Shown one piece after another: positions 1-8,287 of a DNA stretch of 64,000 nucleotides. The notes beneath the pieces were generated by a model that made no database searches, was not told the DNA's origin, and saw nothing but the letters and a program-made list of their open reading frames with translations. The first letter of the stretch is position 1; every line of letters starts with the position of its first letter. The position numbers and the translations under genes are program-made. The stretch is from Pseudomonas eutrophicaquae (GTDB lineage: Bacteria; Pseudomonadota; Gammaproteobacteria; Pseudomonadales; Pseudomonadaceae): the NCBI RefSeq assembly GCF_023544715.1, contig NZ_JAMJEZ010000003.1, positions 106,386 through 170,385 of the forward strand, read 5' to 3'.

Positions 1-1147
1 TGTAAGGGCGGATCAGCTGACTGGCAAGCTCAGGCTCTGCCGCATCGGCGGCGGTGGTGAAGCTTGGGGTGTGGCAGGCCTGACAGCCCGCCTGATGGAA
101 CAGGCTCTTGCCAGCCAGCACCTGCGGATCATCGACATTGCGCCTGGCCGGGACCGCGAGGTTGCGGGTGTAGAACAGCACCTGGGCGAGGATGTGATCG
201 CTGACTTCAGGGACCCCGCCCTCCGGAGCTGCCCGGCAATCGGTCTGCGCGGCGCTGCAGCTAGTGCCGGCCAGCAGGTTGCTGGACAGCCCCATGTCAT
301 TGAAGAATGCATCGGCGTTTTGCTGGTTGAGCGAGGGTTGCCCGGCTTTCCAGCCGAAGCGACCGAGCCGCGTGCTCTGGCTGGCATGATCCCAGACCTG
401 ATTGGCACGCCCGGAAATGCCATCACTGTCGCGATCATCCGGGTCCGCCTGAGCAAGGATGGCCGCCTCGGGGATGGCTTCCAGCAGCCCGAGGCCGATC
501 ATCGGCGGTGCGACGCGCAGAGAGAATTGCGCATCAGGGTGCAGCGGGCCATATCCCAACTGGTCGATCTCAAGCGTCGGGCGCTGCAGCCCGATGCGGG
601 TGCCGTCCTTGAAGGTGACGAACTCGCTCTGGTACTGCACGCGCACCCGCCCTTCGGCGGCAACGCCCGGAATCGCCATGTCCTGCAGCTGTGCGCCATA
701 GACCGGCTCCGGGATCACCCCGTGTCGCGCCAGCCATGCCTCCTGCCCCTGCTGGGCGGGAATCGACAGGCGCACCAGGCTGGAGACGGCATTGTCGCCG
801 CGGCTGCCCGGCGGATGGCCGCGTCCGTCCTTGATGTGGCAGTTCTGGCAGGCGTTGGTGTTGAACAGCGGCCCCAGGCCATCACGAGCATCGGTCGTGG
901 CCGGCGCAATCACCCAGGGGTTGCGAAAGAAGCTGTTGCCCACGCCAAAGTCCAGACGCCTCAGCGGCGGCAGGTTGGCTGAGGGCAACGAAAAGGCGTT
1001 CTGATCGGATTTGTTGACCGTTGCCGCGCCCGCCGAGAGGTGCTCGCCGGGCTCGGCAGCGGTGAAGCGCGGGGTGTCTTCCGCCGTGCAGGCCGCCAGC
1101 AGCAGGGCCAGCGGCAATAGCAGGAAGCCGGTCGTCGGGCGCGGCAT
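1..1147 (-). CDS. Di-heme c-type oxidoreductase lipoprotein (DUF1111/DHOR family), 3' end off the left edge
   Basis: The frame stays open from an ATG at 1147 to the left edge, giving 382 residues with no stop. It begins with a lipoprotein signal (lipobox LAAC, Cys20). Two heme c sites are visible, CQNCH at residues 100-104 and CQACH at 355-359, as in the DUF1111 di-heme family related to MauG-type peroxidases and often labelled thiol oxidoreductase. It starts 15 bases after the imelysin gene and must share its transcript. Imelysin plus DUF1111 is a recurring iron-linked pair in pseudomonads. The role in periplasmic iron handling is inferred. The C-terminus is missing only because the window ends. 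Confidence 0.9.
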   Translation of the reverse strand, partial: MPRPTTGFLLLPLALLLAACTAEDTPRFTAAEPGEHLSAGAATVNKSDQNAFSLPSANLPPLRRLDFGVGNSFFRNPWVIAPATTDARDGLGPLFNTNACQNCHIKDGRGHPPGSRGDNAVSSLVRLSIPAQQGQEAWLARHGVIPEPVYGAQLQDMAIPGVAAEGRVRVQYQSEFVTFKDGTRIGLQRPTLEIDQLGYGPLHPDAQFSLRVAPPMIGLGLLEAIPEAAILAQADPDDRDSDGISGRANQVWDHASQSTRLGRFGWKAGQPSLNQQNADAFFNDMGLSSNLLAGTSCSAAQTDCRAAPEGGVPEVSDHILAQVLFYTRNLAVPARRNVDDPQVLAGKSLFHQAGCQACHTPSFTTAADAAEPELASQLIRPY

Positions 1148-1162
1148 GGTCGTACTCCCTGA

Positions 1163-2494
1163 TCAGAAGCTGTGGTCGGCGGTATCGGGGTTGAGGTCGC
1201 TGATCCCCAGTCGGCCAGCGGCCTGCTCGATGGCGGCGGTCTGCTGGACCAGGGCCGCGATGCCATCGCGGATGATCTGCTGGCCAGCGGTGTTGCCGGC
1301 GGCAATCAGCTGATCGAAGAACACACCCTCCTGCTCGGCGCTGTCCACCAGCTTTTGCAGGCTGGCTTGGGTGGCGTCCAGATCGGCCTTGAGGCGGGTA
1401 TCCGCTGCGCTGTCCGCCCGGGCGACCAGCGAAGACAGGCTGGGTCCGGTGAGCAGGCTGCCGTCGCTCTTGCGGTATTCACCGAGGTACACATTGCGCA
1501 CGCCCAGGGCGTTGTAGAAGTGCGAGTTGTGGGTGTTGTCGCTGAAGCAGTCGTGCTCGTCTTCTGTGGAGTTGGCTTCCAGCGCGACTTTCATCCGCTC
1601 ACCGGCCAGCTCGCCCAGCGACAGACTGCCCATGCCGAACAGCATCTTGCGCAGGCCATTCTCGGCAGATTCCGCTTCGAGCGCGGCGCGGTAGTTGCCG
1701 GCGGTGCCGGGCTGCCACTGGCCGACCATGTACTCCAGATCGCTGATTAGCAGGGCGGTGACGGCTTGCAGGTAGTCACGGCGGCGCGCGTTGTGGCCCC
1801 CGGTGGCACCTTCGCCAAGCAGAAAATCACTGGCCGGGCGATTGCCGGCACCGGGATTACTGCCGTTGAGATCCTGTCCCCAGAGCAGAAATTCGATGGC
1901 GTGATAGCCGGTCGCCACGTTGGCTTCCGAGCCGCCCAGCTCGTTGAGCTGAGCCAGCAGCTCGCCATTGAGCTGGCTGATATCCAGGGTCTGCTCACCC
2001 ACCTGGAGCGAGGTGTTGGCGATGAGGTTGGCGGTGGCTCCGGGATTGCCCAGCACGTGCTGATAGTCAGCGGCAACGTAGTCGATCAGGCCCTCATCCA
2101 GCGGCCAGGCGTTGAGCTGGCCTTCCCACTCATCGACCACCGGGTTGCCAAAGCGGAACACCTCGCTCTGCATGTACGGAATGCGCGCGGCCTGCCAGGC
2201 GGCGCGGGCGGCCTTGAGGTTGGCCTCGTTTGGTTCAGCTAGCAGGGCGTCGATCGCCTGCTGCAGGGTCTGGGCGGTGGACAGGGTGTCGCTGAACACG
2301 GCGTGGGCGAGGCTGGCGTAGTGATTGACCACCGCGCGAGCTGCGTCCTGGTCGAACGCGGTCACGTTAGCCGTGTTCTGGGTGATGGGTGCGGTGCTGG
2401 CCGCTGGTGCCTTGTTCTGCGGCTCCTCACCGCAACCGGCAAGGGCGATGGACAGGGCGAGCAGGCTGGCGCAGGTCAGGGGGGAGCGAATCAT
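1163..2494 (-). CDS. Imelysin family lipoprotein (IrpA/ICMP-like, iron-regulated)
   Basis: The 443-residue protein has a lipoprotein signal ending in LAGC (Cys21) and then an all-helical imelysin domain. The hallmark GxHxxE motif is GYHAIEFLLWG at residues 196-206, with His198 and Glu201. Family members are surface or periplasmic proteins induced by iron starvation. Early reports called them insulin-cleaving metalloproteases, but an iron-binding or uptake-accessory role related to EfeO is now favoured. It is the first gene of an operon continuing into the di-heme oxidoreductase. A TTGAAA-17-TTAAAT promoter with a Fur-like spacer lies just upstream, which supports iron control. The exact substrate is not known. 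Confidence 0.92.
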   Translation of the reverse strand: MIRSPLTCASLLALSIALAGCGEEPQNKAPAASTAPITQNTANVTAFDQDAARAVVNHYASLAHAVFSDTLSTAQTLQQAIDALLAEPNEANLKAARAAWQAARIPYMQSEVFRFGNPVVDEWEGQLNAWPLDEGLIDYVAADYQHVLGNPGATANLIANTSLQVGEQTLDISQLNGELLAQLNELGGSEANVATGYHAIEFLLWGQDLNGSNPGAGNRPASDFLLGEGATGGHNARRRDYLQAVTALLISDLEYMVGQWQPGTAGNYRAALEAESAENGLRKMLFGMGSLSLGELAGERMKVALEANSTEDEHDCFSDNTHNSHFYNALGVRNVYLGEYRKSDGSLLTGPSLSSLVARADSAADTRLKADLDATQASLQKLVDSAEQEGVFFDQLIAAGNTAGQQIIRDGIAALVQQTAAIEQAAGRLGISDLNPDTADHSF

Positions 2495-2534
2495 CGGGCA
2501 GGTCCTTGCGATCGGGCATCAAAAGCGAGTCGTT

Positions 2535-2563
2535 ATTTAATGCGATCGTTTATCATTTTTCAA
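2535..2563 (-). promoter_or_regulatory. Sigma-70 promoter with Fur-like box for the imelysin operon
   Basis: Read on the minus strand, TTGAAA (2563-2558) is followed by a 17-base spacer and TTAAAT (2540-2535). Positions 2542-2560 within it contain AATGATAAACGATCGC, which matches the 19-base Fur consensus at about 12 positions, including GATAA and the central C. The element sits 41 bases before the imelysin start. Promoter spacing is seen directly; Fur binding is inferred from the match and from the iron-linked gene it precedes. Confidence 0.6.
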
Positions 2564-2588
2564 GGGTCATGCCCTGCGATCCAGAGAA

Positions 2589-2620
2589 CAAAAAACCCGG
2601 CACAAGGGCCGGGTTTTTTG
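2589..2620 (-). terminator. Rho-independent terminator after sodB
   Basis: A perfect 12-base inverted repeat (CAAAAAACCCGG at 2589-2600, CCGGGTTTTTTG at 2609-2620) forms a GC stem flanked by A and T runs. It lies just past the sodB stop on the minus strand and could act in both directions. Confidence 0.88.
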
Positions 2621-2637
2621 TTACAGGGTCAGGAGAC

Positions 2638-3219
2638 TCAGGCGGCGTACTGCTGCGCCACGAAGTCCCAGTTGACCAGGTTCCAGAACGCCTCGACGTA
2701 CTTCGGACGCAGGTTGCGGTAGTCGATGTAGTAGGCGTGTTCCCAGACGTCGCAGGTCAGCAGCGGAGTGTCGCCGCTGGTCAGCGGGCAGCCGGCGCCG
2801 ATGGTGCTGGCCAGGGCCAGGGAGCCGTCAGCCTTCTTCACCAGCCAGCCCCAGCCGGAGCCGAAGGTGCCGATGGTGACCTTGCTGAACTCTTCCTTGA
2901 ACTTCTCGAAGGAGCCGAAGGCTGCGTTGATGGCCTCGGCCAGCGCACCAGTCGGCTCGCCGCCGCCGTTCGGGCTCAGGCAGTTCCAGTAGAAGGTGTG
3001 GTTCCACACCTGGGCGGCGTTGTTGAAGATGCCACCGGTGGAGGTCTTGACGATCTCCTCAAGGCTCTTGCCTTCGAACTCGGTGCCCGGCACCAGGTTG
3101 TTCAGGTTCACCACGTAGGTGTTGTGGTGCTTGCTGTGGTGGAACTCCAGGGTCTCGGCAGAAATGTGCGGCTCGAGGGCGTTCTTCTCGTAGGGCAGCG
3201 GCGGCAGTTCGAAAGCCAT
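2638..3219 (-). CDS. sodB: Iron superoxide dismutase
   Basis: The 193-residue protein is a cytoplasmic Fe-dependent superoxide dismutase converting superoxide to hydrogen peroxide and oxygen. Metal ligands are at the expected places: His27, His74, Asp157 and His161. Gln70 in the NNAAQVWNH stretch is the iron-type signature, where Mn enzymes place the equivalent Gln elsewhere. The start [10 protein letters not shown] is chosen because the Pseudomonas SodB begins this way and GGAGAGAG precedes it; an in-frame ATG at 3240 would add seven unlikely residues. It is monocistronic, with a strong terminator downstream. Confidence 0.98.
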   Translation of the reverse strand: MAFELPPLPYEKNALEPHISAETLEFHHSKHHNTYVVNLNNLVPGTEFEGKSLEEIVKTSTGGIFNNAAQVWNHTFYWNCLSPNGGGEPTGALAEAINAAFGSFEKFKEEFSKVTIGTFGSGWGWLVKKADGSLALASTIGAGCPLTSGDTPLLTCDVWEHAYYIDYRNLRPKYVEAFWNLVNWDFVAQQYAA

Positions 3220-3473
3220 GGTCTCTCTCCGTATCATCAATCAGGTGGATTCGCGCATGTCTGACGCGATGCCCGGCTCACGGTGCCGGGATGCAGGATC
3301 GTGCGACCCGTGCAGCAGCGCTCTGATGCGCCGTCAGCGCCGGATCATAGCACCGGCACCTGGGCATATCCACGCAGCATCTGTAGGGAAAAGCGCCGCC
3401 ACCGCCCGCTGCCGCGTGGACGGCTGCCCGGCCTATACTGAGCTTTCGCCCGTCTTTGTTGAAGGTCTGCCGC

Positions 3474-4124
3474 ATGCACCACCCGGCGTCTGAGCCCGCG
3501 TCTGACACCTCCCGCACCAATGAGCCGCTACCCGCGCTGGCCGCCGGTCTGCATGCCCATCAGCCCTTGGCGCCCCCGGTGCTGCGGCCATCGCGCTGGC
3601 GCCAGGGGCTTACTCTGCTGGCGCTGTCGGCGCTACTGGGCGGTGTGCTGTTCTGGCAACAGCAGCGCTGGCAGCTGCTCGATGCCCGCCTGGTGGCCAC
3701 GCAGGAGAGTTTTGCGCGCCTGAGCGAGGAGGCGGCCGGGCGGCTGGCGGTGGTCTCCAGGCAGCTCAGCGAGGCTGAGTCGGGCGTCAGCCGCGAGCGT
3801 GACGCGCTGCGCCAGCGTCAGCGGTTGCTGGAAGAGCGTCTGGCCCGCCTACAGGACAGCCACGCCGCCCTGCAGGCACAACGCCTGGAAGAGGAGCAGC
3901 GCCTGCAGGCCGTATACACCCAGCTCGAGGCCCAGCGCACGGTGGCGACTCGCCTGGCCGAAGCGCTGACCCGCGAGCAGGAGGCCCGTCTGGTCCTTGA
4001 GGCGCGCCTGCACCAGCAGCAGGCCACACAAACACGCCTGCAGGAGCAGCTGGCTGCCTTGCAGGCTGAGACGCAGCGCTTGAGCACGCCACTGCAAGGG
4101 CGCACGACTGGCCACTCGCGCTGA
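3474..4124 (+). CDS. Hypothetical single-pass membrane protein with long coiled coil
   Basis: The 216-residue product is not recognised as a named family. Residues 1-42 are a Pro/Ala-rich cytoplasmic tail, residues 46-61 form one hydrophobic segment, and about 65-205 is a continuous Gln/Glu/Arg/Leu-rich coiled coil. The ATG at 3474 is preferred over an in-frame TTG at 3456 because GAAGG lies eight bases before it; a TATACT -10-like hexamer is at 3434-3439. It is divergent from sodB. A structural or scaffolding role in the envelope is only a guess. Confidence 0.75.
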   Translation: MHHPASEPASDTSRTNEPLPALAAGLHAHQPLAPPVLRPSRWRQGLTLLALSALLGGVLFWQQQRWQLLDARLVATQESFARLSEEAAGRLAVVSRQLSEAESGVSRERDALRQRQRLLEERLARLQDSHAALQAQRLEEEQRLQAVYTQLEAQRTVATRLAEALTREQEARLVLEARLHQQQATQTRLQEQLAALQAETQRLSTPLQGRTTGHSR

Positions 4125-4126
4125 GC

Positions 4127-4153
4127 GCGGTGCCCGCAGGGCGCGGGCACCGC
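4127..4153. terminator. GC-rich hairpin between convergent genes
   Basis: GCGGTGCCCGC (4127-4137) and GCGGGCACCGC (4143-4153) form an 11-base perfect stem with a five-base loop between the ends of two convergent genes. There is no clear U-tract on either strand, so termination is likely but not certain. Confidence 0.5.
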
Positions 4154-4162
4154 CTGCCGCGA

Positions 4163-5218
4163 TCAGGCCTTGAGGGTCGGGTAGTCCAGATAGCCGCCCG
4201 GGCCGGAGCCATAGAAGGTGCTGCTGTCGGGGGTGTTGAGCGGCGCATCGCTGGCCAGCCGCTCGACCAGATCCGGGTTGGCGATGTAGGGCACGCCAAA
4301 GGCTATGGCATCCGCCTTGCCTTCGCTCAGCCACTGCTCGGACTGCGCCTTGTCGAAGCGCTCGTTGGCGATGTACACCCCGCCGAACTGCTGCTTGAGC
4401 TGCGGGCCGAGGCTGTCCTCGGCGGCGTGCTCGCGGGCGCAGATAAAGGCGATGCCCCGCCGGCCCAGTTCGCGGGCCACATAACCAAAGGTCGCGGCCG
4501 GGTTGCTGTCGCCCATGTCATGGGCATCGCAGCGCGGTGACAGGTGGACGCCGACCCGTCCGGCACCCCAGACCGCGATGCAGGCATCGGTGACCTCCAG
4601 CAGCAGGCGGGCACGATTTTCCAGCGAGCCGCCGTACGCATCGGTGCGCTGGTTGGTGCTGTCCTGCAGGAACTGATCGAGCAGATAGCCGTTGGCCGCA
4701 TGCACCTCGACGCCATCAAAACCGGCGGCGCGGGCATTTTCCGCGCCCTGACGGTAGGCCTCGACGATCCCGGCGATTTCCGCACTCTCCAGCGCCCGCG
4801 GCACCGGGTAATCACGCTGCGGACGCAGCAGGCTGACATGGCCACGGGCAGCGATCGCGCTGGGTGCGACCGGCGCGGTGCCTTCCAGGTAGACGGGGTC
4901 GGAGATGCGTCCGACATGCCAGAGCTGCAGGACGATCCGCCCGCCGGCGGCATGTACCGCGTCGGTGACCTGCTTCCAGCCCTGCACCTGCGCGCTCGAC
5001 CAGATGCCCGGGGTGTCCGGATAGCCAACGCCCATCGGCGTCACCGAGGTGGCCTCGCTGATGATCAGCCCGGCATCAGCCCGTTGGACGTAGTATTCGG
5101 CCATCAGGGCGCCGGGCACCCGGCCGGGCTCGGCGCGGCAGCGGGTCAGCGGGGCCATGATGATGCGGTTCGGCAGCTCAAGATCGCCTGCTTTCAAAGG
5201 GTCGAACAGTGTCGGCAT
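4163..5218 (-). CDS. Old Yellow Enzyme family FMN-dependent alkene/xenobiotic reductase
   Basis: This 351-residue TIM-barrel flavoprotein matches the OYE/NemA/xenobiotic reductase family, which uses NAD(P)H to reduce activated C=C bonds, nitro esters or N-ethylmaleimide in the cytoplasm. The N-terminus NRIIMAPLTR contacts FMN, LQLWHVGR is conserved, and the substrate-anion pair is His173/Asn176 in HAANGYLLDQF. Start 5218 is chosen because AAGGA lies seven bases upstream; ATG at 5224 (adding Met-Thr) is too close to it. The gene stands alone between the olsBA operon and a convergent gene. The physiological substrate cannot be read from the sequence. Confidence 0.93.
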   Translation of the reverse strand: MPTLFDPLKAGDLELPNRIIMAPLTRCRAEPGRVPGALMAEYYVQRADAGLIISEATSVTPMGVGYPDTPGIWSSAQVQGWKQVTDAVHAAGGRIVLQLWHVGRISDPVYLEGTAPVAPSAIAARGHVSLLRPQRDYPVPRALESAEIAGIVEAYRQGAENARAAGFDGVEVHAANGYLLDQFLQDSTNQRTDAYGGSLENRARLLLEVTDACIAVWGAGRVGVHLSPRCDAHDMGDSNPAATFGYVARELGRRGIAFICAREHAAEDSLGPQLKQQFGGVYIANERFDKAQSEQWLSEGKADAIAFGVPYIANPDLVERLASDAPLNTPDSSTFYGSGPGGYLDYPTLKA

Positions 5219-5274
5219 GGTCATTTCCTTGCAGGGCGGCGCAGGGCGGCGAGCCTCTGGCCGCAAAACGGATG

Positions 5275-5300
5275 GAAAGGCGTCTGCTGGGTGCAGACGC
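5275..5300 (-). terminator. Probable terminator after olsBA
   Basis: GCGTCTGC (5280-5287) and GCAGACGC (5293-5300) pair around a five-base loop. On the minus strand the stem is followed by CTTTCC. It lies ten bases past the olsA stop and before the Old Yellow Enzyme gene, separating the two units. Confidence 0.55.
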
Positions 5301-5309
5301 GCCGCCACA

Positions 5310-6086
5310 CTAACAGCGCTCGCCGGGCAAAAACAGCCCGTTGCCCGTCTCCTCGACCGTCTGGCGAATCATCTGTTCGGCGTACTGCGCCAGCGCGCTG
5401 CGCCCCAGCCCTGCGCTGTCGATCGGCGCGAGCAAGTGAATCTCGACACAGGCGCGCTCGGCCGCCAGCAGGCGCAGCAGATGCTGCGGCAGGGCATCGT
5501 CGTCGATGAAGGGCGCCAGCGTGTCGAGCTGGCCCGCGCGCCGATAGCGCAGCGCCACCGGCTGCACCACCAGGCCCGCTTCTGCGACCGCTGCGAGCAA
5601 ACGCGGGTGAAAGCGCCGCACCGTGCGCCCATCAGAGCTGGTGCCCTCGGGGAAGATCGCCAGCGGCCGGCCTGCACCGATCTGCTGCGCGAGCTGCGCG
5701 CTCAGCTCCCGGCTCTGCCCGGCCCCGCGCGCAATGAACAGCGTGCCGGCCTGGCGCGCCAGCCAGCCGAGCAGCGGCCAGTCGGCGACTTCCTGCTTGG
5801 CGAGAAAAGACAGCGGCTGCAGGGCGCCGAGCACGGCGATGTCGGTCCAGGACACATGGTTGGCCAGCCACAGGCAGGGCTGGGTGGGCAGCGCGCCGTG
5901 TATCTGAACCTTGAAAGGCAGCGCCGCCTGCAGGTGACGCATGAAGCGGCAGGTCAGGCGCTGGCGCCGTGCGAGTGAGAACGGCGCTAGGCGGGCAAAC
6001 AGGCTGATCACCCCGGCATACAGCGCACCTTCGGCCAGCACCAGGGCCAGGCGCGGCAAGCGGACCAGCAGACGCAGGCGGCGCAT
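5310..6086 (-). CDS. olsA: Lyso-ornithine lipid O-acyltransferase (OlsA, PlsC-like)
   Basis: The 258-residue membrane-associated acyltransferase carries the HX4D catalytic motif NHVSWTD (His77, Asp82) and the FPEGTS phosphate-binding motif at 145-150. An amphipathic N-terminus is typical of PlsC relatives. Its ATG overlaps the olsB stop by one base (TGATG), so the two are translationally coupled. That pairing identifies it as OlsA, which adds the second acyl chain to lyso-ornithine lipid, rather than the general lysophosphatidate acyltransferase. Ornithine lipids replace phospholipids under phosphate limitation in many bacteria; no clear Pho box was found. Confidence 0.88.
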   Translation of the reverse strand: MRRLRLLVRLPRLALVLAEGALYAGVISLFARLAPFSLARRQRLTCRFMRHLQAALPFKVQIHGALPTQPCLWLANHVSWTDIAVLGALQPLSFLAKQEVADWPLLGWLARQAGTLFIARGAGQSRELSAQLAQQIGAGRPLAIFPEGTSSDGRTVRRFHPRLLAAVAEAGLVVQPVALRYRRAGQLDTLAPFIDDDALPQHLLRLLAAERACVEIHLLAPIDSAGLGRSALAQYAEQMIRQTVEETGNGLFLPGERC

Positions 6087-6841
6087 CAGCAGGCGGTCTT
6101 GAAGTGCCGGGCGTAGCGCGGGCAGAGCTGATCGCGTTGCAGCAGGATGAAGACATCCGCGACCTGAAAATCCGGGTCCCAGCACGGCTCACCGCAGACC
6201 TTGGCGCCCAGACGCAGGTAGGCTTTGAGCAAGGGCGGCAGCTCGGCGCTGAGGTTGTCCGCCAGCTCCAGCGCAGGCAGCGGCTGGCGCGGCTCGGCGC
6301 GCAGGGTCTCCCGGCACAGGTGCTGCTCGCGCAGGCGCCGCATCACCGCCTGGGCCTGAATGCCGCCATCTCGCATGGGGATGCTGGCGCAGCCCATCAG
6401 GTAGCGGTAGCCGCCTTCATTGAGGATTTCCGCCAGCGCCGACCACAGCACGGCGATGGTCGCACCGTTGCGATAGCCCTCGGCCACGCAGGTCCGGCCG
6501 ATTTCCAGCACCGGGCCGCTCAGCCGGCCCAGACCATGCAGGTTGAACTCCGCCTCGCTGTAGAAACGGCCGAGACGCCGCGCGGTGGCCTGATCGAGCA
6601 GCCTGGTGGTGGCGACCAGCGCACCGCTGGCAAGATCCCGCACGCCCAGATGCAGGCAGTGGTCATCAAAGCCGTCGCGGTCAAGTTCAAGCTCGGTGTC
6701 CTGCAGTTGAGCGCCGCATTCATGGCCAAACACCTGATAACGCAGGGCCTGGGCTTCGAACAGGGCTTCACTGCCGTACAGGCGCTCGGCCTGCAAGCGG
6801 CGTGGATCGCGTGGGGTGTGGGGGAGAGCGGAACAGGTCAT
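6086..6841 (-). CDS. olsB: L-ornithine N-alpha-acyltransferase (OlsB)
   Basis: The 251-residue GNAT-fold enzyme transfers a 3-hydroxyacyl chain from acyl carrier protein to ornithine, the first step of ornithine-lipid synthesis. The stretch around VLEIGRTCV and [12 protein letters not shown] matches the OlsB/hemolysin-like acyltransferase core. It is also the region shared with autoinducer-synthase-like folds. It is the first gene of the olsB-olsA pair and ends inside the olsA start codon. The ATG at 6841 gives the usual family length. Divergent from the phospholipase D gene, so 6842-7078 must hold promoters for both; no convincing operator was seen there. Confidence 0.92.
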   Translation of the reverse strand: MTCSALPHTPRDPRRLQAERLYGSEALFEAQALRYQVFGHECGAQLQDTELELDRDGFDDHCLHLGVRDLASGALVATTRLLDQATARRLGRFYSEAEFNLHGLGRLSGPVLEIGRTCVAEGYRNGATIAVLWSALAEILNEGGYRYLMGCASIPMRDGGIQAQAVMRRLREQHLCRETLRAEPRQPLPALELADNLSAELPPLLKAYLRLGAKVCGEPCWDPDFQVADVFILLQRDQLCPRYARHFKTAC

Positions 6842-7078
6842 GCAATGGCCTCCGCGCGGCAGCTGCCGCCATGGGTGGGGTCAGGCCGATGCTAGGGTGG
6901 GCAGATGAAGGTGCGATGTCCGGCGCGTGACGCGCCTGTGATCGGCGCATGCCGCCGGCTGAGGCGATGGGCGGCCTTTGGGTTGAGTCGGCCGGGCGGG
7001 GCGGCTAAGGTGCCGCAGGCACGGGAGGGCGTCTGCCCTTCACGGGCCTGAACCTTGGCGGAGTATCGGGATGCGAGC

Positions 7079-8227
7079 ATGACGGCAACGGTTTTTCCCT
7101 GGCGCTGTGGCAATACCGTGCAGCTGCACATGGAGGGCGAGCGCTTCATGCCGGCGATGCTGGCGGCGATTGCCGCGGCCCGCCAGCAGCTGGATTTGGA
7201 GTTCTACCTGCTGGAAGAGGGCGCCTGCGCGGCAGCGCTGGTCGAGGCGCTGCAGGCGGCCTGTCAGCGCGGTGTGCGGGTGCGCTGCCTGTTCGATGCG
7301 CTAGGCGGGCGGCGGTTTGCCCTGTCAGCGCGGCGCCTGCAGGCGGCGGGCGTGGCGCTGCGCTGGTACAACCCGCTGGGCTGGCGTCATGGTCTGCGCA
7401 ACCTGCATCGTGACCATCGCAAGCTGCTGCTGGTGGATGCCCGCGTGGCCTGGGTCGGTGGTACCGGCATCACCGATCATTTCTGGCATCCGCAGCAGGG
7501 CAGCCGCTGGCACGAGCTGATGGTCGAGGTGGCGGGGCCGGTGGTTGCCGACTGGCAGCAGTTGTTCGAGCAGCAATGGCGGGCCTGTGCGGCCGACTGC
7601 CCGTGGCAGCCGGTGCGCGCCCCGCTGTCGCCACTGCCGCCCATGCCGCTGCCGGGGGCCGGGCTGGCGCGGGTGGCCTATGCCGATGCGCATGAGCACC
7701 GCGACATCCTGCAGTCACTGCTGCGCCAGATCCAGCAGGCCCGCCAGCGGGTCTGGCTGGTCACTCCGTATTTTCTGCCCGGATGGAAGGTGCGGCGTGC
7801 GCTGCGCCGGGCGGCGCGGCGCGGAGTTGAGGTGCGACTGCTGCTGGCCGGGGCACACAGCGATCATCCGCCGGTACACCATGCGGCGCAGCGCTATTAC
7901 CTGCGCCTTCTGAAGAATGGTGTGCGAATCTTCGAGTACCAGCCGCGCTTTCTGCACTGCAAGGTGGTGCTGGTCGATGACTGGGTGACGCTGGGCTCCT
8001 GCAACTTCGATCGCTGGACGCTGCGCTATAACCTGGAGGCCAATCTCGAGGTGCTGGATCCGGTATTCACCCACACACTGAGCCAGGCGCTGGCCCATGA
8101 CTTTGCCGAGGCCCGCGAGGTCACCCTGTCGATCTGGCAGGCCCGCCCCTGGTGGCAGCGTCTGCTGCGCCGGCTGTGGGGCTGGGCGGATCAAGTGGTG
8201 ATCAACCATCTGGATCGCTGGCGTTAG
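7079..8227 (+). CDS. Phospholipase D family protein, cardiolipin synthase-like (ClsB type)
   Basis: The 382-residue protein holds two HKD motifs, H-x-K-x4-D at residues 113-120 and 293-300, which together form one active site. It lacks the two N-terminal transmembrane helices of ClsA and so resembles ClsB/YbhO, which makes cardiolipin from phosphatidylglycerol and possibly phosphatidylethanolamine. A peripheral inner-membrane location is expected. ATG 7079 is preferred over in-frame TTG 7055. Its position beside olsBA puts three membrane-lipid genes together. Other PLD-type hydrolases cannot be excluded. Confidence 0.87.
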   Translation: MTATVFPWRCGNTVQLHMEGERFMPAMLAAIAAARQQLDLEFYLLEEGACAAALVEALQAACQRGVRVRCLFDALGGRRFALSARRLQAAGVALRWYNPLGWRHGLRNLHRDHRKLLLVDARVAWVGGTGITDHFWHPQQGSRWHELMVEVAGPVVADWQQLFEQQWRACAADCPWQPVRAPLSPLPPMPLPGAGLARVAYADAHEHRDILQSLLRQIQQARQRVWLVTPYFLPGWKVRRALRRAARRGVEVRLLLAGAHSDHPPVHHAAQRYYLRLLKNGVRIFEYQPRFLHCKVVLVDDWVTLGSCNFDRWTLRYNLEANLEVLDPVFTHTLSQALAHDFAEAREVTLSIWQARPWWQRLLRRLWGWADQVVINHLDRWR

Positions 8228-8235
8228 CGCGGACA

Positions 8236-8270
8236 ACAAAAAGGCCCATCCCCGTGAAGGGATGGGCCTT
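8236..8270 (-). terminator. Rho-independent terminator after the fumarase gene
   Basis: AAGGCCCATCCC (8241-8252) pairs perfectly with GGGATGGGCCTT (8259-8270) around a six-base loop. The A-run at 8238-8242 gives a U-tract on the minus-strand transcript leaving the fumarase gene. It also sits just past the convergent phospholipase D gene. Confidence 0.85.
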
Positions 8271-8287
8271 GATCAGCAAGCTGGCGC

